DNA of 64,000 nucleotides from Streptomyces cupreus (GCF_014257025.1 NZ_JACMSF010000011.1:62001-126000), one strand, 5' to 3'. Positions 20,709 to 29,783 are shown, numbered from the stretch's first letter. Program-made: numbers and translations. The notes: generated by a model from the sequence alone, not told the origin.

Positions 20709-21332
20709 CTACGGCCGGGCCTTGGCGCCCCGGTCCTTCAGCATCCCCGCCATCAACTGGATCTCCGACTCCTGACCGTTGACCATGGTCTGCGCGAGCC
20801 GCTTCTCCACCCCGACCTTGCACCGCTTCACACAGGCCTCGGCCATGTGGATGCCGCCCTTGTGGTGGTCGGTCATGAGCTGGAGGAAGAAGACCTCGGC
20901 CTGCTTGCCGCTCAGGCTCTCCAGCTTCTTCATCTCGGTGTTCGTCGCCATGCCGGGCATCAGCGCGCCGTCCTCGCCGGAGGCCATGGAGCCCATGTCC
21001 ATCCAGGTCATCGGCGCATCCGACGACACCTTCGGCAGCTTCCACAGATCGAGCCAGCCCAGCAGCATCCCGCGCTGGTTGGCCTGCGTCTGCGCGATGT
21101 CGTACGCAAGGCGCCGCACCTCGGTGTCGTCCGTGCGATCCCGCACGATGTACGACATCTCCACGGCCTGCTGGTGGTGCACCGCCATGTCCCGGGCGAA
21201 CCCGGCGTCCGCCGAGTCGGCGGTGGGGGCCGCGTCGGACCCCCCGTCCTCCGCCACGGCGTACGTGATCGCGCCGGCCGCGACGAGCACCGCCGCCGCG
21301 GTCCCCGCGATCCAGCCGACGTGCTTCCTCAC
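20709..21332 (-). CDS. DUF305 domain protein, membrane-anchored
   Basis: 207-residue protein with one N-terminal transmembrane segment (residues 6-27) and an extracytoplasmic DUF305 domain, a ferritin-like four-helix bundle. It carries the His-rich motifs MAVHHQQAVEMS (about 49-60) and LMTDHHKGGIHMAEAC (about 152-167). Related proteins are often linked to copper or other metal handling, but the role here is unknown. Its start overlaps the stop of the DUF3105 gene by four bases, so the two are translationally coupled and probably work together at the cell surface. Confidence 0.85.
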   Translation of the reverse strand: MRKHVGWIAGTAAAVLVAAGAITYAVAEDGGSDAAPTADSADAGFARDMAVHHQQAVEMSYIVRDRTDDTEVRRLAYDIAQTQANQRGMLLGWLDLWKLPKVSSDAPMTWMDMGSMASGEDGALMPGMATNTEMKKLESLSGKQAEVFFLQLMTDHHKGGIHMAEACVKRCKVGVEKRLAQTMVNGQESEIQLMAGMLKDRGAKARP

Positions 21333-21988
21333 TGCGCCTTACCGCCCGTGCACGCGGCGCCCGGCTCGGGCGTCTGCTCGCCCTGGACGTACTTCTCGAA
21401 GAACTTGTCGAGGTTCGGGTCGCTCGCGCTCGTCACCGTGCGCTGCGCCCCCCACGCCGAGAGCATGATCGGCGACTTCTGGTTCTCGTACGGGCTCATC
21501 AGCGTGTACGGCGTCTTCTTCACCTTCGCCGCGAGCGCCTCGACGTCCGCCTTCGAGGCCTTGCTGGTGTACGTCACCCAGACCGCGCCGTGCTCCAGCG
21601 AGTGCACGGCGTTCTCGTTCGCCACGGCCTCGGTGTAGACGTCGCCGTTGCAGTTCTGCCAGACCGGGTTGTGGTCACCGCCGACCGGGGGCTCGACCGG
21701 GTACGTCACCTTCTTGCTGACGTGGGTCTGGGACAGCTTGCCGCCCTTCCACGTGCTCACACCGTCGGCGCCGGCCACCAGGGAGCCCGTGGTCTTGGAG
21801 TCGGCCGAGTCGCTGTCGTCGGACTGCGACTGCACCAGGACGACACCGCCGACGACCAGGGCGGCGACCACGGTCACGCTGGCGCTGATCGTGAGGATCC
21901 GGTTGCGGCGCTCGCGAGCCTGCTCGGCGCGCCGCATCTCTTCTATGCGGGCCTTGCGGCCCGCGTTGCTCTTCTTGGCGGATCCCAT
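21329..21988 (-). CDS. DUF3105 domain protein, membrane-anchored
   Basis: 219-residue protein with a basic cytoplasmic N terminus (KKSNAGRKARIEEMRRAEQA), one transmembrane helix at about 32-52 and an extracytoplasmic DUF3105 domain. The domain includes YPVEPPVGGDHNPVWQNCN and VHSLEHGAVWVTY, where His/Glu residues may bind a metal. The start at 21988 has GAAGGA nine bases upstream; an upstream in-frame start would add a non-conserved tail. First gene of the two-gene set with the DUF305 gene. The DUF3105/DUF305 pairing suggests an extracytoplasmic metal-related function, which is inference. Confidence 0.85.
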   Translation of the reverse strand: MGSAKKSNAGRKARIEEMRRAEQARERRNRILTISASVTVVAALVVGGVVLVQSQSDDSDSADSKTTGSLVAGADGVSTWKGGKLSQTHVSKKVTYPVEPPVGGDHNPVWQNCNGDVYTEAVANENAVHSLEHGAVWVTYTSKASKADVEALAAKVKKTPYTLMSPYENQKSPIMLSAWGAQRTVTSASDPNLDKFFEKYVQGEQTPEPGAACTGGKAQ

Positions 21989-22381
21989 GGCGTGATGTCC
22001 TTCTACGGAAAGGGACGGTCGGGTCCGCTGATCGTAATGGGGGAGGAGTGGCCTCTCGAAGGGAGGGCACAGGAAAGGGCCGGATCGCAACGGAATCGAC
22101 AGGCACTCGACAGGTGCTCCGCGAATGATCGTCGACGGGACCGGACCCGGCCCGTCACAGTCGGTGGCGGCCGGGCATTACGGATGTCGGTCCGAGCAGG
22201 CAAGATGGGCGGCAGAGCTGTACACCCGCGGCACGCCGGGCGTTCAGACCGAGGTCGGCTTGCCGATCAAGGTCGGCAACGCGCGCGAAACGGTCGTGTG
22301 GTGTGATGCTCAGGTGCCCGACCGACTTTTCCGCCCTGCGCGGGACAGACGGCCTGACCAGCAAGGATGGGGAAGCGGAAG
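21989..22381. other. Intergenic region between DUF3105 gene and glnA2
   Basis: This spacer of nearly 400 bases separates divergent genes and must hold both promoters. I see no convincing GlnR box array (GTnAC-n6-GAAAC type) here, unlike in front of glnII, no hairpin of note and no credible small gene. A G-rich stretch GGGGGAGGAG near 22042 is probably incidental. Confidence 0.4.
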
Positions 22382-23743
22382 ATGGACAAGCAGCAGGAGT
22401 TCGTGCTCCGTACGTTGGAGGAGCGCGACATCCGGTTCGTACGCCTGTGGTTCACGGACGTGCTGGGCTTCCTCAAGTCCGTCGCCGTGGCCCCGGCCGA
22501 GCTTGAACAGGCCTTCGACGAGGGCATCGGCTTCGACGGCTCGGCCATCGAGGGCTTCGCCCGGGTCTACGAGTCCGACATGATCGCCAAGCCGGACCCC
22601 TCCACCTTCCAGGTCCTGCCCTGGCGCGCGGAGACCCCCGGCACGGCCCGGATGTTCTGCGACATCCTGATGCCGGACGGCTCCCCGTCCTTCGCGGACC
22701 CGCGCTACGTCCTCAAGCGCGCCCTGGCCCGCACCTCCGACCTGGGCTTCACCTTCTACACCCACCCCGAGATCGAGTTCTTCCTGCTGAAGGACCGCCC
22801 CCTCGACGGCTCCCGCCCCACCCCGGCCGACAACTCCGGCTACTTCGACCACACCCCGACCAACGTCGGCATGGACTTCCGCCGCCAGGCGATCACCATG
22901 CTGGAGTCGATGGGCATCTCGGTGGAGTTCTCCCACCACGAGGGCGCGCCGGGCCAGCAGGAGATCGACCTGCGCTACGCCGACGCGCTGTCCACGGCCG
23001 ACAACATCATGACGTTCCGCCTGGTCATGAAGCAGGTGGCGCTGGAGCAGGGCGTACAGGCGACGTTCATGCCGAAGCCGTTCTCGGAGCACCCGGGAAG
23101 CGGTATGCACACCCACCTCTCGCTCTTCGAGGGCGACCGGAACGCGTTCTACGAGTCGGGCTCCGAGTACCAGCTCTCCAAGGTCGGCCGCTCCTTCATC
23201 GCGGGCCTGCTGAAGCACGCCGCGGAGATTTCGGCGGTCACCAACCAGTGGGTGAACTCCTACAAGCGCATCTGGGGCGGCTCCGAGCGCACGGCAGGCG
23301 CGGGCGGCGAGGCGCCGTCGTACATCTGCTGGGGCCACAACAACCGCTCGGCCCTGGTCCGCGTGCCGATGTACAAGCCCGGCAAGACCGGCTCCGCGCG
23401 CGTGGAGGTCCGCTCCCTGGACTCCGGCGCCAACCCGTACCTGGCCTACGCCGTGCTGCTGGCTGCCGGCCTCAAGGGCATCGAGGAGGGCTACGAGCTG
23501 CCCCCGGGCGCCGAGGACGACGTCTGGGCCCTCTCCAACGCCGAGCGCCGCGCGATGGGCATCGAGCCCCTCCCACAGAACCTCGGCGAGGCCCTGACCC
23601 TCATGGAGAGCAGCGACCTGGTCGCCGAGACCCTGGGCGAACACGTCTTCGACTTCTTCCTGCGCAACAAGCGCTCGGAGTGGGAGGAGTACCGCAGCGA
23701 GGTCACGGCGTTCGAGCTCCGCAAGAACCTGCCGGTGCTGTAA
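22382..23743 (+). CDS. glnA2: Type I glutamine synthetase-like protein GlnA2
   Basis: 453-residue member of the GSI fold with FDGSAIEGFARVYESDM, the ATP-binding PGSGMHTHLSLF segment and NNRSALVRVP. The segment aligned to the adenylylation loop reads DDVWALSNAER, so Trp382 replaces the tyrosine that GlnE modifies. The S. coelicolor GlnA2 has been described as a gamma-glutamylpolyamine synthetase in polyamine catabolism rather than a classic glutamine synthetase, and this protein should share that role. I prefer the ATG at 22382, reading MDKQQEFVLRTLEE, over the ATG at 22367, which lacks room for a ribosome binding site. A very strong terminator follows. Confidence 0.92.
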   Translation: MDKQQEFVLRTLEERDIRFVRLWFTDVLGFLKSVAVAPAELEQAFDEGIGFDGSAIEGFARVYESDMIAKPDPSTFQVLPWRAETPGTARMFCDILMPDGSPSFADPRYVLKRALARTSDLGFTFYTHPEIEFFLLKDRPLDGSRPTPADNSGYFDHTPTNVGMDFRRQAITMLESMGISVEFSHHEGAPGQQEIDLRYADALSTADNIMTFRLVMKQVALEQGVQATFMPKPFSEHPGSGMHTHLSLFEGDRNAFYESGSEYQLSKVGRSFIAGLLKHAAEISAVTNQWVNSYKRIWGGSERTAGAGGEAPSYICWGHNNRSALVRVPMYKPGKTGSARVEVRSLDSGANPYLAYAVLLAAGLKGIEEGYELPPGAEDDVWALSNAERRAMGIEPLPQNLGEALTLMESSDLVAETLGEHVFDFFLRNKRSEWEEYRSEVTAFELRKNLPVL

Positions 23744-23763
23744 GTACAGGTCAGACGCATTCT

Positions 23764-23802
23764 CGGAGGGGCCCGGACGCAGTGTGCGTCCGGGCCCCTC
23801 CG
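23764..23802 (+). terminator. Strong terminator after glnA2
   Basis: A perfect 18-pair stem starting CGGAGGGGCCCGGACGCA (23764-23781), closed by the three-base loop GTG, lies 20 bases after the glnA2 stop. It also lies just beyond the end of the convergent membrane protein gene. Confidence 0.85.
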
Positions 23803-23816
23803 CGCCGGTGCAGGAG

Positions 23817-25022
23817 CTACACGTCGGCGCTCGCCGCCCCGTCGCCCCCTCGCTTGGGGGCCTCCTCGGGCCTCGTCCGCTCAGCTGCCTCTTCGCCCCC
23901 ATCGGGCGCCCTCTCGGGCTGCTCCTCCTCAGCTGCCGCTCCGTCACCACCGGGCTTGGCTCCATTGGGTCCGCTGGGCTGTATCACGGGCTTGATCAAC
24001 CTGTCGGTTCTGGGCGGCGGCGAATCGACGGCCCGCGCTGAACCGCGCACGTTCTCCAGGAGAAGGTTGCCCTTTTTGTCGAGCAGCCGTGTCAAGCCTT
24101 CCTGGCCGATCCCAAATGCCACGGCCCATGCCGCGATCTGGGCCCCGCTGTCCAGCGCCGAAAGTCCGGGGATGAATTCGCCATGGATGAGGACCAATCC
24201 CAGAATGGCGGACAAGGCGCCGATGGGGATGCGCAGAATGAGCAGGCTCATGGGGACCATGTACGGGACAGCGGATCCGTGGATATGTCGAATGGACGTG
24301 GCACCTGCGAGTGCTGCGGCTGCGGCACCCAGGGACGCCACCAGCAATACGTTGTCACCGTCGGCCGGCCGCGGGCCATCGACGGGGCAGACATAATCCT
24401 TGCGATTGAGGTTCTCGCGAGTAGGGGCCGGTGGTTCGAAGCAAAGCTTGTCCGCGAGCGCGGCAGGATTCTGATAGCCCGACAGAATTAGGAGTACTGT
24501 GAATGCGGAAAGCGCAAGGAAGGTGAGAATCAAGATGTTGCGGAAATTCCGCACCCTGGCTATCTCGATTTCCTCTGTGTGATTGGCGGCATGAAGGACT
24601 CCGGCGGCCAGATGCCTACCCTGGACGTCCAGCATATTGTCATTTTCGCGCAGATGTTCTTCAAGCAGCTTGAGGCGCGGATCCTCCTGCCCCAAGTGTT
24701 GGATACCCTTGGCCAGAACAGAGGATCCTTCCCACCCGAGCTCTTGGGCAGGTGTTAGTTTGAGGACGATCAACTCGGCTTCGTGAATGGTGGCCAAGGT
24801 CCGATCTCGCGCGGATGCGCCGGCCCAGAATGGCCAACTGTCCGTCGCTTGCCGCGCCCCGTGTAAAAGCTGGTGTGCCTTTTCCGCGAGCTTCTTGTCG
24901 TGCGCCGACAGGACCGCCATTTTTTCAATGCGGTTGAGCTCGGCTTGCACGGCTGCAATGTGAGCACCTGCGCGCTGGCGCCAGGAGCCGGTCTTCTTGT
25001 GCCCAGCTACGTCGTCACTCAT
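23817..25022 (-). CDS. Membrane protein of unknown function (401 aa), AT-richer than neighbours
   Basis: Unrecognised protein. A helical soluble N-terminal half (residues 1-155; core RTLATIHEAELIVLKLTPAQ) is followed by four hydrophobic segments at about 161-181, 222-243, 253-281 and 293-308. Two cysteines (194 and 212) lie in the first outer loop. The C-terminal 60 residues are a proline/glutamate/glycine-rich acidic tail. The ATG at 25022 has AGGA ten bases upstream. Local GC content falls to about 53 percent around 24.5 kb and 25.1 kb, clearly below the surroundings, which suggests horizontal acquisition. The topology recalls membrane-associated defence or stress proteins, but I cannot name a family. 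Confidence 0.7.
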   Translation of the reverse strand: MSDDVAGHKKTGSWRQRAGAHIAAVQAELNRIEKMAVLSAHDKKLAEKAHQLLHGARQATDSWPFWAGASARDRTLATIHEAELIVLKLTPAQELGWEGSSVLAKGIQHLGQEDPRLKLLEEHLRENDNMLDVQGRHLAAGVLHAANHTEEIEIARVRNFRNILILTFLALSAFTVLLILSGYQNPAALADKLCFEPPAPTRENLNRKDYVCPVDGPRPADGDNVLLVASLGAAAAALAGATSIRHIHGSAVPYMVPMSLLILRIPIGALSAILGLVLIHGEFIPGLSALDSGAQIAAWAVAFGIGQEGLTRLLDKKGNLLLENVRGSARAVDSPPPRTDRLIKPVIQPSGPNGAKPGGDGAAAEEEQPERAPDGGEEAAERTRPEEAPKRGGDGAASADV

Positions 25023-25218
25023 TCGAATCACAATCCTGTTGTTCCGGGGAAAGTCGACAGGAAAGGTGAAAGCAGAAGAGTGCAACCGAGGGATTCGCCA
25101 CGAAAAGCCACTTACGAGATGGTGGCTGTGTTTAATCTCCAGTTCACCACAGAGGGGCTGGAGGTGCAACTGACTTACAGAGCACAGGGGCCTCGCACCG
25201 CTTCGCCAGGAGGCGGGG

Positions 25219-25302
25219 TTACTCTTCCTCCATGAACTCGCCGTCACGAAAGGCCGATGCCGCGTAAGCGGCCTGGCTCGCTGCGTGCTGCGCAGTGGCG
25301 TC
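25219..25302 (-). pseudogene. Possible 3' remnant of a small gene
   Basis: This strand encodes a plausible protein C terminus (AASQAAYAASAFRDGEFMEEE, in part) ending at a TAA stop at 25219. The segment has the alanine/acidic character of a real small streptomycete protein. Upstream, the same frame runs antisense to the better-supported gene starting at 25285 and loses that character. It may be the tail of a gene whose 5' part was replaced. This is weakly supported. Confidence 0.25.
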
Positions 25303-25728
25303 AACAGCGCGGGTGGAACGAGCCCCCCGGACCGCATTCACGGGCTCTCCGCCCGTACCAGCCTCGCCGTTCACCGGTGCGAGGCGCTCGCCACCGACTA
25401 CTTCGTCTTCCCCGGCGTCACCGACCGCGCCCTGCGGCGGTACCAGGACTTCCTGAGTCCGGCAGGGCGTAGAACCCGCTATCCGTACGGCGACGACTGC
25501 GGTTGCCGAGGCTGCTCCCTCAGGGACGTACGGCATGCTCGCGGCGTGCTCGGCACCGTCCTGCGGAATCTGCCTCCGCGGGACCGTGCCGAGCTTGCGC
25601 GGGTCATCAAGGGGCTGGATGCGGAGTATCGAGCCCGTACCCTTCCCGATCCGCTCGCCGAGCCCGGGCTGCGGTGGTGGCACCGGCGGCTCCAGGGGTG
25701 CCCGTTCACCCAGAGCGGGCGTACCTGA
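25285..25728 (+). CDS. Conserved hypothetical protein (Cys-containing, 147 aa)
   Basis: 147-residue soluble protein. Its central part, TDYFVFPGVTDRALRRYQDF then YPYGDDCGCRGCSLRDVRHA, looks strongly constrained; the CxCxxC cluster could bind a metal. The C terminus ends WWHRRLQGCPF. I recall similar actinomycete proteins but no named function. The GTG at 25285 is the only start available in this frame and lacks a ribosome binding site. The first 30 residues look random, so the 5' end may have been altered by the event that brought in the neighbouring AT-richer segment. Confidence 0.55.
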   Translation: MLRSGVNSAGGTSPPDRIHGLSARTSLAVHRCEALATDYFVFPGVTDRALRRYQDFLSPAGRRTRYPYGDDCGCRGCSLRDVRHARGVLGTVLRNLPPRDRAELARVIKGLDAEYRARTLPDPLAEPGLRWWHRRLQGCPFTQSGRT

Positions 25729-25731
25729 GGG

Positions 25732-26172
25732 TCAGCCGGCCTGCTCCGACAGGTGCTTGTGCAGGGGCTTGCCGGCCCTGACTCGGTACTCCTGGATTGC
25801 CCAGCCGTTGCCGTCGGGGTCCGTGAAGTACATGAACGTGGCGCCGTCGTCCGGCGCGTACTGGACCGGCTCCGACACCTCCAGGCCTCGCTCCACCAGC
25901 TCCGCGTGCGCCGCCTTGATGTCGGCAACGCACAGCTGGAGGCCCTGGTAGGAGCCGGGTTCCGGCTTCGTCTCGCCCTTGGTGAGGTCCCAGATGCTGT
26001 CGCCCAGCGCGATCGAACAGCCGGAGCCGGGCGGCGTCAGCTGGACGATTCGCATGCCGGGCATGACCTCCTGGTCGATGTCGACGTGGAAGCCGACCTT
26101 GTCCCGGTAGAAGTCCCTGGCTCGGTCGATGTCGCTCACGGGCAGCGGGATCACTTCAAGGGTGAAGTCCAT
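25732..26172 (-). CDS. VOC family protein (glyoxalase/dioxygenase fold)
   Basis: 146-residue protein of the vicinal oxygen chelate fold, with two beta-alpha-beta-beta-beta modules. The N-terminal module starts MDFTLEVIPLPVSDIDRARD, and the C-terminal one contains ATFMYFTDPDGNGWAIQEYR, the usual last strand with its metal-binding glutamate position. The substrate is unknown; family members include glyoxalase I, fosfomycin-resistance proteins and dioxygenases. The start follows GGAGGA and lies two bases after the stop of the PPOX-fold gene, so the two are cotranscribed. Confidence 0.88.
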   Translation of the reverse strand: MDFTLEVIPLPVSDIDRARDFYRDKVGFHVDIDQEVMPGMRIVQLTPPGSGCSIALGDSIWDLTKGETKPEPGSYQGLQLCVADIKAAHAELVERGLEVSEPVQYAPDDGATFMYFTDPDGNGWAIQEYRVRAGKPLHKHLSEQAG

Positions 26173-26174
26173 CG

Positions 26175-26696
26175 CTAGTCCTCCCTGGAGAATCGCCAGC
26201 GGGTCTGGCTGAACGGCTCACCCTTACCGAAGCCGAAAACCGTGCGCGGCGCCACCGAGAACACGAAAGCGTGCCCGGCTCCGTGATGGAAGCAGCCGTC
26301 CTGGACGTCGAAGTGCCAGAAGCTGCCGTACTTCGCCTCCCAGGCCGCCGCCAGCTCGCGCAGCCTGCCGTCGTCCGTCACCCGCACCGCCTCGCCCTCG
26401 ACGACGAGGTCGTATCCCTTGTCCCAGGTGTTCGTGCCCGTGGTGAGCACGACGCGCGTATTCGCGGCCAGGTTGCGGGCCTTGCGCTCCTCCGGGCCCG
26501 TGCAGAAGTACAGGGCGCCCTCCGACCAGACCGCCGGCAGCGGGGTCACATGCGGCCGCCCGTCCGGGCGGACCGTCGAGATCCAGAACAGCTCGGCCCG
26601 CGTCAGCAGCGCCAGGGCCTCGGACCAGGGCTTCGCCGTGGCCTTCTCGTCGCTGTAACGGGCGTCGAGCCGGGTCTGCGGTTCGTTGTCGGTCAT
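26175..26696 (-). CDS. Pyridoxamine 5'-phosphate oxidase-fold protein
   Basis: Flavin- or F420-binding split-barrel protein of about 173 residues. Motifs include FWISTVRPDGRPHVTPLPAV and ALYFCTGPEERKARNLAANT, which is the actinobacterial PPOX/FDOR pattern. It would reduce or oxidise a small molecule using FMN or F420; the nearby F420:NADP reductase gene shows that F420 is made. I choose the ATG at 26696 (MTDNEPQTRLDARYSDE); an ATG at 26729 preceded by GAGAAG is possible and would add 11 residues. It sits two bases upstream of the VOC gene in one transcription unit. Confidence 0.82.
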   Translation of the reverse strand: MTDNEPQTRLDARYSDEKATAKPWSEALALLTRAELFWISTVRPDGRPHVTPLPAVWSEGALYFCTGPEERKARNLAANTRVVLTTGTNTWDKGYDLVVEGEAVRVTDDGRLRELAAAWEAKYGSFWHFDVQDGCFHHGAGHAFVFSVAPRTVFGFGKGEPFSQTRWRFSRED

Positions 26697-26798
26697 ACAG
26701 GGCAGACCCCGTGCCGCCCCGGAACTCATCGGCGCTTCTCACCAGCTCTGCGGTTAGGCTCGACCGCGTACGACCTTGATCGGACGGGAGGGCCGGGG

Positions 26799-29783
26799 AT
26801 GACGGCGCCGGGGCGCAGAAGCAGTACCTTCACACGGCTGCTGCGGCACGGCTTCACTGATCCGAGCGCCGCCGAGCGGCTGCTGGAGGCCCCGGAACTG
26901 GCCCCCGTACGCAACGACCCGGTGCTGCTGGAGGCCCTCGGCGCCACCGCCGACCCGGATCTCGCGCTGCACGGTCTCGTACGGCTGCTGGAGGCGCAGT
27001 CCGGACGGGAGCTGCTGGACACGGTGATAGCCGCCAAGCCGCTGCGCGACCGCCTCCTCGGCGTCCTCGGCGCCTCCACCGCGCTCGCCGAGCACCTCGC
27101 CCGGCACTCCGACGACTGGCGGGCCCTCGTCACCTACGAACCCCGGGACCTGCACCCCGGCGTCGCCGAGTTCGAGCGGGGCCTCGCCAAGGCCACCGAC
27201 CCCGTCCGGCTGCGCGTCGCCTACCGGCGCTGTCTGCTGTCCATCGCCGCCCGTGACGTGTGCGGCACCACCGATGTCGCCGAGTCCGCCGCCGAGCTCG
27301 CCGACCTCGCCACCGCGACCCTGCGCGCCGCGCTCGCCATCGCCCGCGCCGCCGCGCCCGAGGACGCCGCCGCGTGCCGGCTCGCGGTGATCGCGATGGG
27401 CAAGTGCGGTGGCCATGAACTCAATTACGTCTCCGACGTCGACGTCATCTTCGTCGGCGAGGCCGCCGAGGGCGCCGACGAAGGCAAGGCCCTCAGAGCG
27501 GCCACCAAGCTCGCCTCGCACATGATGCGGATCTGCTCCGAGACCACCGTCGAGGGCTCGATCTGGCCCGTCGACGCCAATCTGCGGCCCGAGGGCAGAA
27601 ACGGTCCGCTGGTGCGTACGCTCTCCAGCCACCTCGCCTACTACCAGCGCTGGGCGAAGACCTGGGAGTTCCAGGCACTTCTCAAGGCCCGCCCGGTCGC
27701 CGGTGACATCGAGCTCGGCGAGGAGTACGTCGCCGCCCTCGAACCCCTCGTCTGGAAGGCCGCCGAGCGCGAGAACTTCGTCACCGACGTGCAGAAGATG
27801 CGGCGCCGGGTAGTGGAGAACATCCCCCCCACCGAACTCGACCGTCAGCTCAAGCTCGGCCCCGGCGGACTCAGGGACGTCGAATTCGCCGTCCAGCTCC
27901 TTCAGTTGGTGCACGGGCGGGCCGATGTCTCCCTGCGCAGCGGCACCACCCTGGACGCCCTGAAGGCCCTCGCCGCCGGCGGCTACGTCGGCCGCGCGGA
28001 CGCCGCCCAACTGGACGCCGCCTACCGCTTCCTGCGCTCCATGGAGCACCGCATCCAGCTGTACCGGCTGCGCCGCACCCACCTCGTCCCCGAGGACGAG
28101 GCCGATCTGCGCCGCATCGGCCGCTCGCTGGGCCTGCGCAGCGACCCGGTGGCCGACCTCAACCGCGAATGGCGGCGGCACGCCTCCGTCGTACGACGGC
28201 TGCACGAGAAGCTCTTCTACCGGCCACTGCTCGACGCGGTCGCCCAACTCGCCCCCGGCGAGGCCCGGTTGAGCAGCGAGGCGGCCCGCGAACGGCTCGT
28301 CGCCCTCGGCTACGGCGACCCGGCCGCCGCCCTGCGCCACCTGGAGGCGCTGGCGTCCGGCGTCACCCGCAAGGCCGCCATCCAACGCACCCTGCTGCCC
28401 GTCCTGCTCGGCTGGTTCGCCGACTCCGCCGACCCCGACGCGGGCCTGCTCAACTTCCGCAAGGTCTCCGACGCCCTCGGCAAGACCCCTTGGTATCTAC
28501 GGCTGCTCAGGGACGAGGGCGCGGCCGCGGAGAACCTCGCACGCGTGCTGTCCGCCGGACGCCTCGCCCCCGATCTGCTGATGCGCGCCCCCGAGGCGGT
28601 GGCCCTGCTCGGCGACGGTGACGGCGGCGGCCTCGAACCCCGCTCCCGCGCCCACCTGGAACAGGAGATCCTCGCCGCGGTCGGCCGCGCCGACGGCGCC
28701 GCCCAGGCCGTCACCGCCGCCCGTGGCGTGCGCCGCCGCGAGCTGTTCCGTACGGCCGCCGCCGACATCGTCGGCTCCTACGGCACCGAGGCCCAGCCCG
28801 CCGAGGCCGACCAGGGCGCCCTCGTGGACCGGGTCGGCGGCGCCGTCTCCGACCTGACCGCGGCGACGCTGGCCGGCACCCTGCGCGCGGTGGTCCGCGA
28901 GGGCTGGGGCGACACCCTGCCCACCCGGTTCGCGATCATCGGCATGGGCCGCTTCGGCGGCCACGAACTCGGCTACGGCTCCGACGCGGACGTCCTGTTC
29001 GTCCACGAACCCCGCGACGGCGTCGACGAGCACGAGGCCGCCCAGGCCGCGAACCGCGTCGTCTCCGAGATGCGCCGACTGCTCCAGATCCCGAGCGCCG
29101 ACCCGCCCCTGCTGATCGACGCCGACCTGCGCCCCGAGGGCAAGACGGGCCCCCTGGTGCGCACGCTGAACTCCTACGGGGCCTACTACCGCCGCTGGTC
29201 CCTGGTCTGGGAGTCGCAGGCGCTGCTGCGGGCCGAACCGGTCGCCGGGGACGAGGACCTGGGCCGCCGCTTCATCGAGCTGAGCGACCCCCTGCGCTAC
29301 CCGTCGGCGGGCCTCGCCGACGACGCGGTCCGTGAGATCCGCCGCCTGAAGGCCCGTATGGAATCCGAACGCCTCCCGCGCGGCGCCGACCCCAAACTCC
29401 ACACCAAGCTCGGCCCCGGCGGCCTTTCCGACGTCGAATGGACGGTCCAGCTCCTCCAGCTGCGCCACGGCGCCACCCAGCCGGGCCTGCGCACCACACA
29501 GACCCGGGCCGCCCTGTCCGCGGCGGCCGCAGCCGGCCTGATCCCGGCGCAGGACGCGGCCACACTCGACGAGGCCTGGGTCCTCGCCACCCGAGTCCGC
29601 AACGCCGTGATGCTGGTCCGCGGCCGCGCCGGCGACACCTTCCCCTCGGACCCCCGCGAACTCGCCGCGGTCGGCCGCTACCTCGGCTACGGCCCCGGCC
29701 GCGTCGGCGACATGCTCGACGACTACCGCCGCACGGCAAGACGGGCGCGGGGCGTGGTGGAGGAGCTGTTCTACGGGGGCTGA
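26799..29783 (+). CDS. glnE: Glutamine synthetase adenylyltransferase / adenylyl-removing enzyme
   Basis: Bifunctional 994-residue enzyme that adds AMP to, and removes it from, the regulatory tyrosine of GSI-type glutamine synthetase. Two nucleotidyltransferase domains are visible. The N-terminal one has GKCGGHELNYVSDVDVIFV near residue 200, and the C-terminal one has GRFGGHELGYGSDADVLFV near residue 715, each followed by a GlnD-PII-uridylyltransferase-like helical domain. The start at 26799 is preceded by GGGAGG; longer upstream frames run antisense to the PPOX gene. Its target GlnA1 is not in this window, and the nearby GlnA2 lacks the modified tyrosine. Confidence 0.95.
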   Translation: MTAPGRRSSTFTRLLRHGFTDPSAAERLLEAPELAPVRNDPVLLEALGATADPDLALHGLVRLLEAQSGRELLDTVIAAKPLRDRLLGVLGASTALAEHLARHSDDWRALVTYEPRDLHPGVAEFERGLAKATDPVRLRVAYRRCLLSIAARDVCGTTDVAESAAELADLATATLRAALAIARAAAPEDAAACRLAVIAMGKCGGHELNYVSDVDVIFVGEAAEGADEGKALRAATKLASHMMRICSETTVEGSIWPVDANLRPEGRNGPLVRTLSSHLAYYQRWAKTWEFQALLKARPVAGDIELGEEYVAALEPLVWKAAERENFVTDVQKMRRRVVENIPPTELDRQLKLGPGGLRDVEFAVQLLQLVHGRADVSLRSGTTLDALKALAAGGYVGRADAAQLDAAYRFLRSMEHRIQLYRLRRTHLVPEDEADLRRIGRSLGLRSDPVADLNREWRRHASVVRRLHEKLFYRPLLDAVAQLAPGEARLSSEAARERLVALGYGDPAAALRHLEALASGVTRKAAIQRTLLPVLLGWFADSADPDAGLLNFRKVSDALGKTPWYLRLLRDEGAAAENLARVLSAGRLAPDLLMRAPEAVALLGDGDGGGLEPRSRAHLEQEILAAVGRADGAAQAVTAARGVRRRELFRTAAADIVGSYGTEAQPAEADQGALVDRVGGAVSDLTAATLAGTLRAVVREGWGDTLPTRFAIIGMGRFGGHELGYGSDADVLFVHEPRDGVDEHEAAQAANRVVSEMRRLLQIPSADPPLLIDADLRPEGKTGPLVRTLNSYGAYYRRWSLVWESQALLRAEPVAGDEDLGRRFIELSDPLRYPSAGLADDAVREIRRLKARMESERLPRGADPKLHTKLGPGGLSDVEWTVQLLQLRHGATQPGLRTTQTRAALSAAAAAGLIPAQDAATLDEAWVLATRVRNAVMLVRGRAGDTFPSDPRELAAVGRYLGYGPGRVGDMLDDYRRTARRARGVVEELFYGG

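Noticed and set aside
22367..22381. ATG at 22367 as the glnA2 start
   Set aside because: The ribosome binding sequence abuts it directly, whereas the ATG at 22382 is where family similarity begins and is better spaced.
25303..25683. Full-length minus-strand frame opposite the CxCxxC protein
   Set aside because: Only its last 28 codons look protein-like; the remainder mirrors the better-supported gene on the plus strand, so only the tail is listed, as a possible remnant.
26754..28385. Long antisense frames opposite glnE
   Set aside because: The glnE frame has both nucleotidyltransferase motifs; the opposite frames are shadows without motifs or ribosome binding sites.
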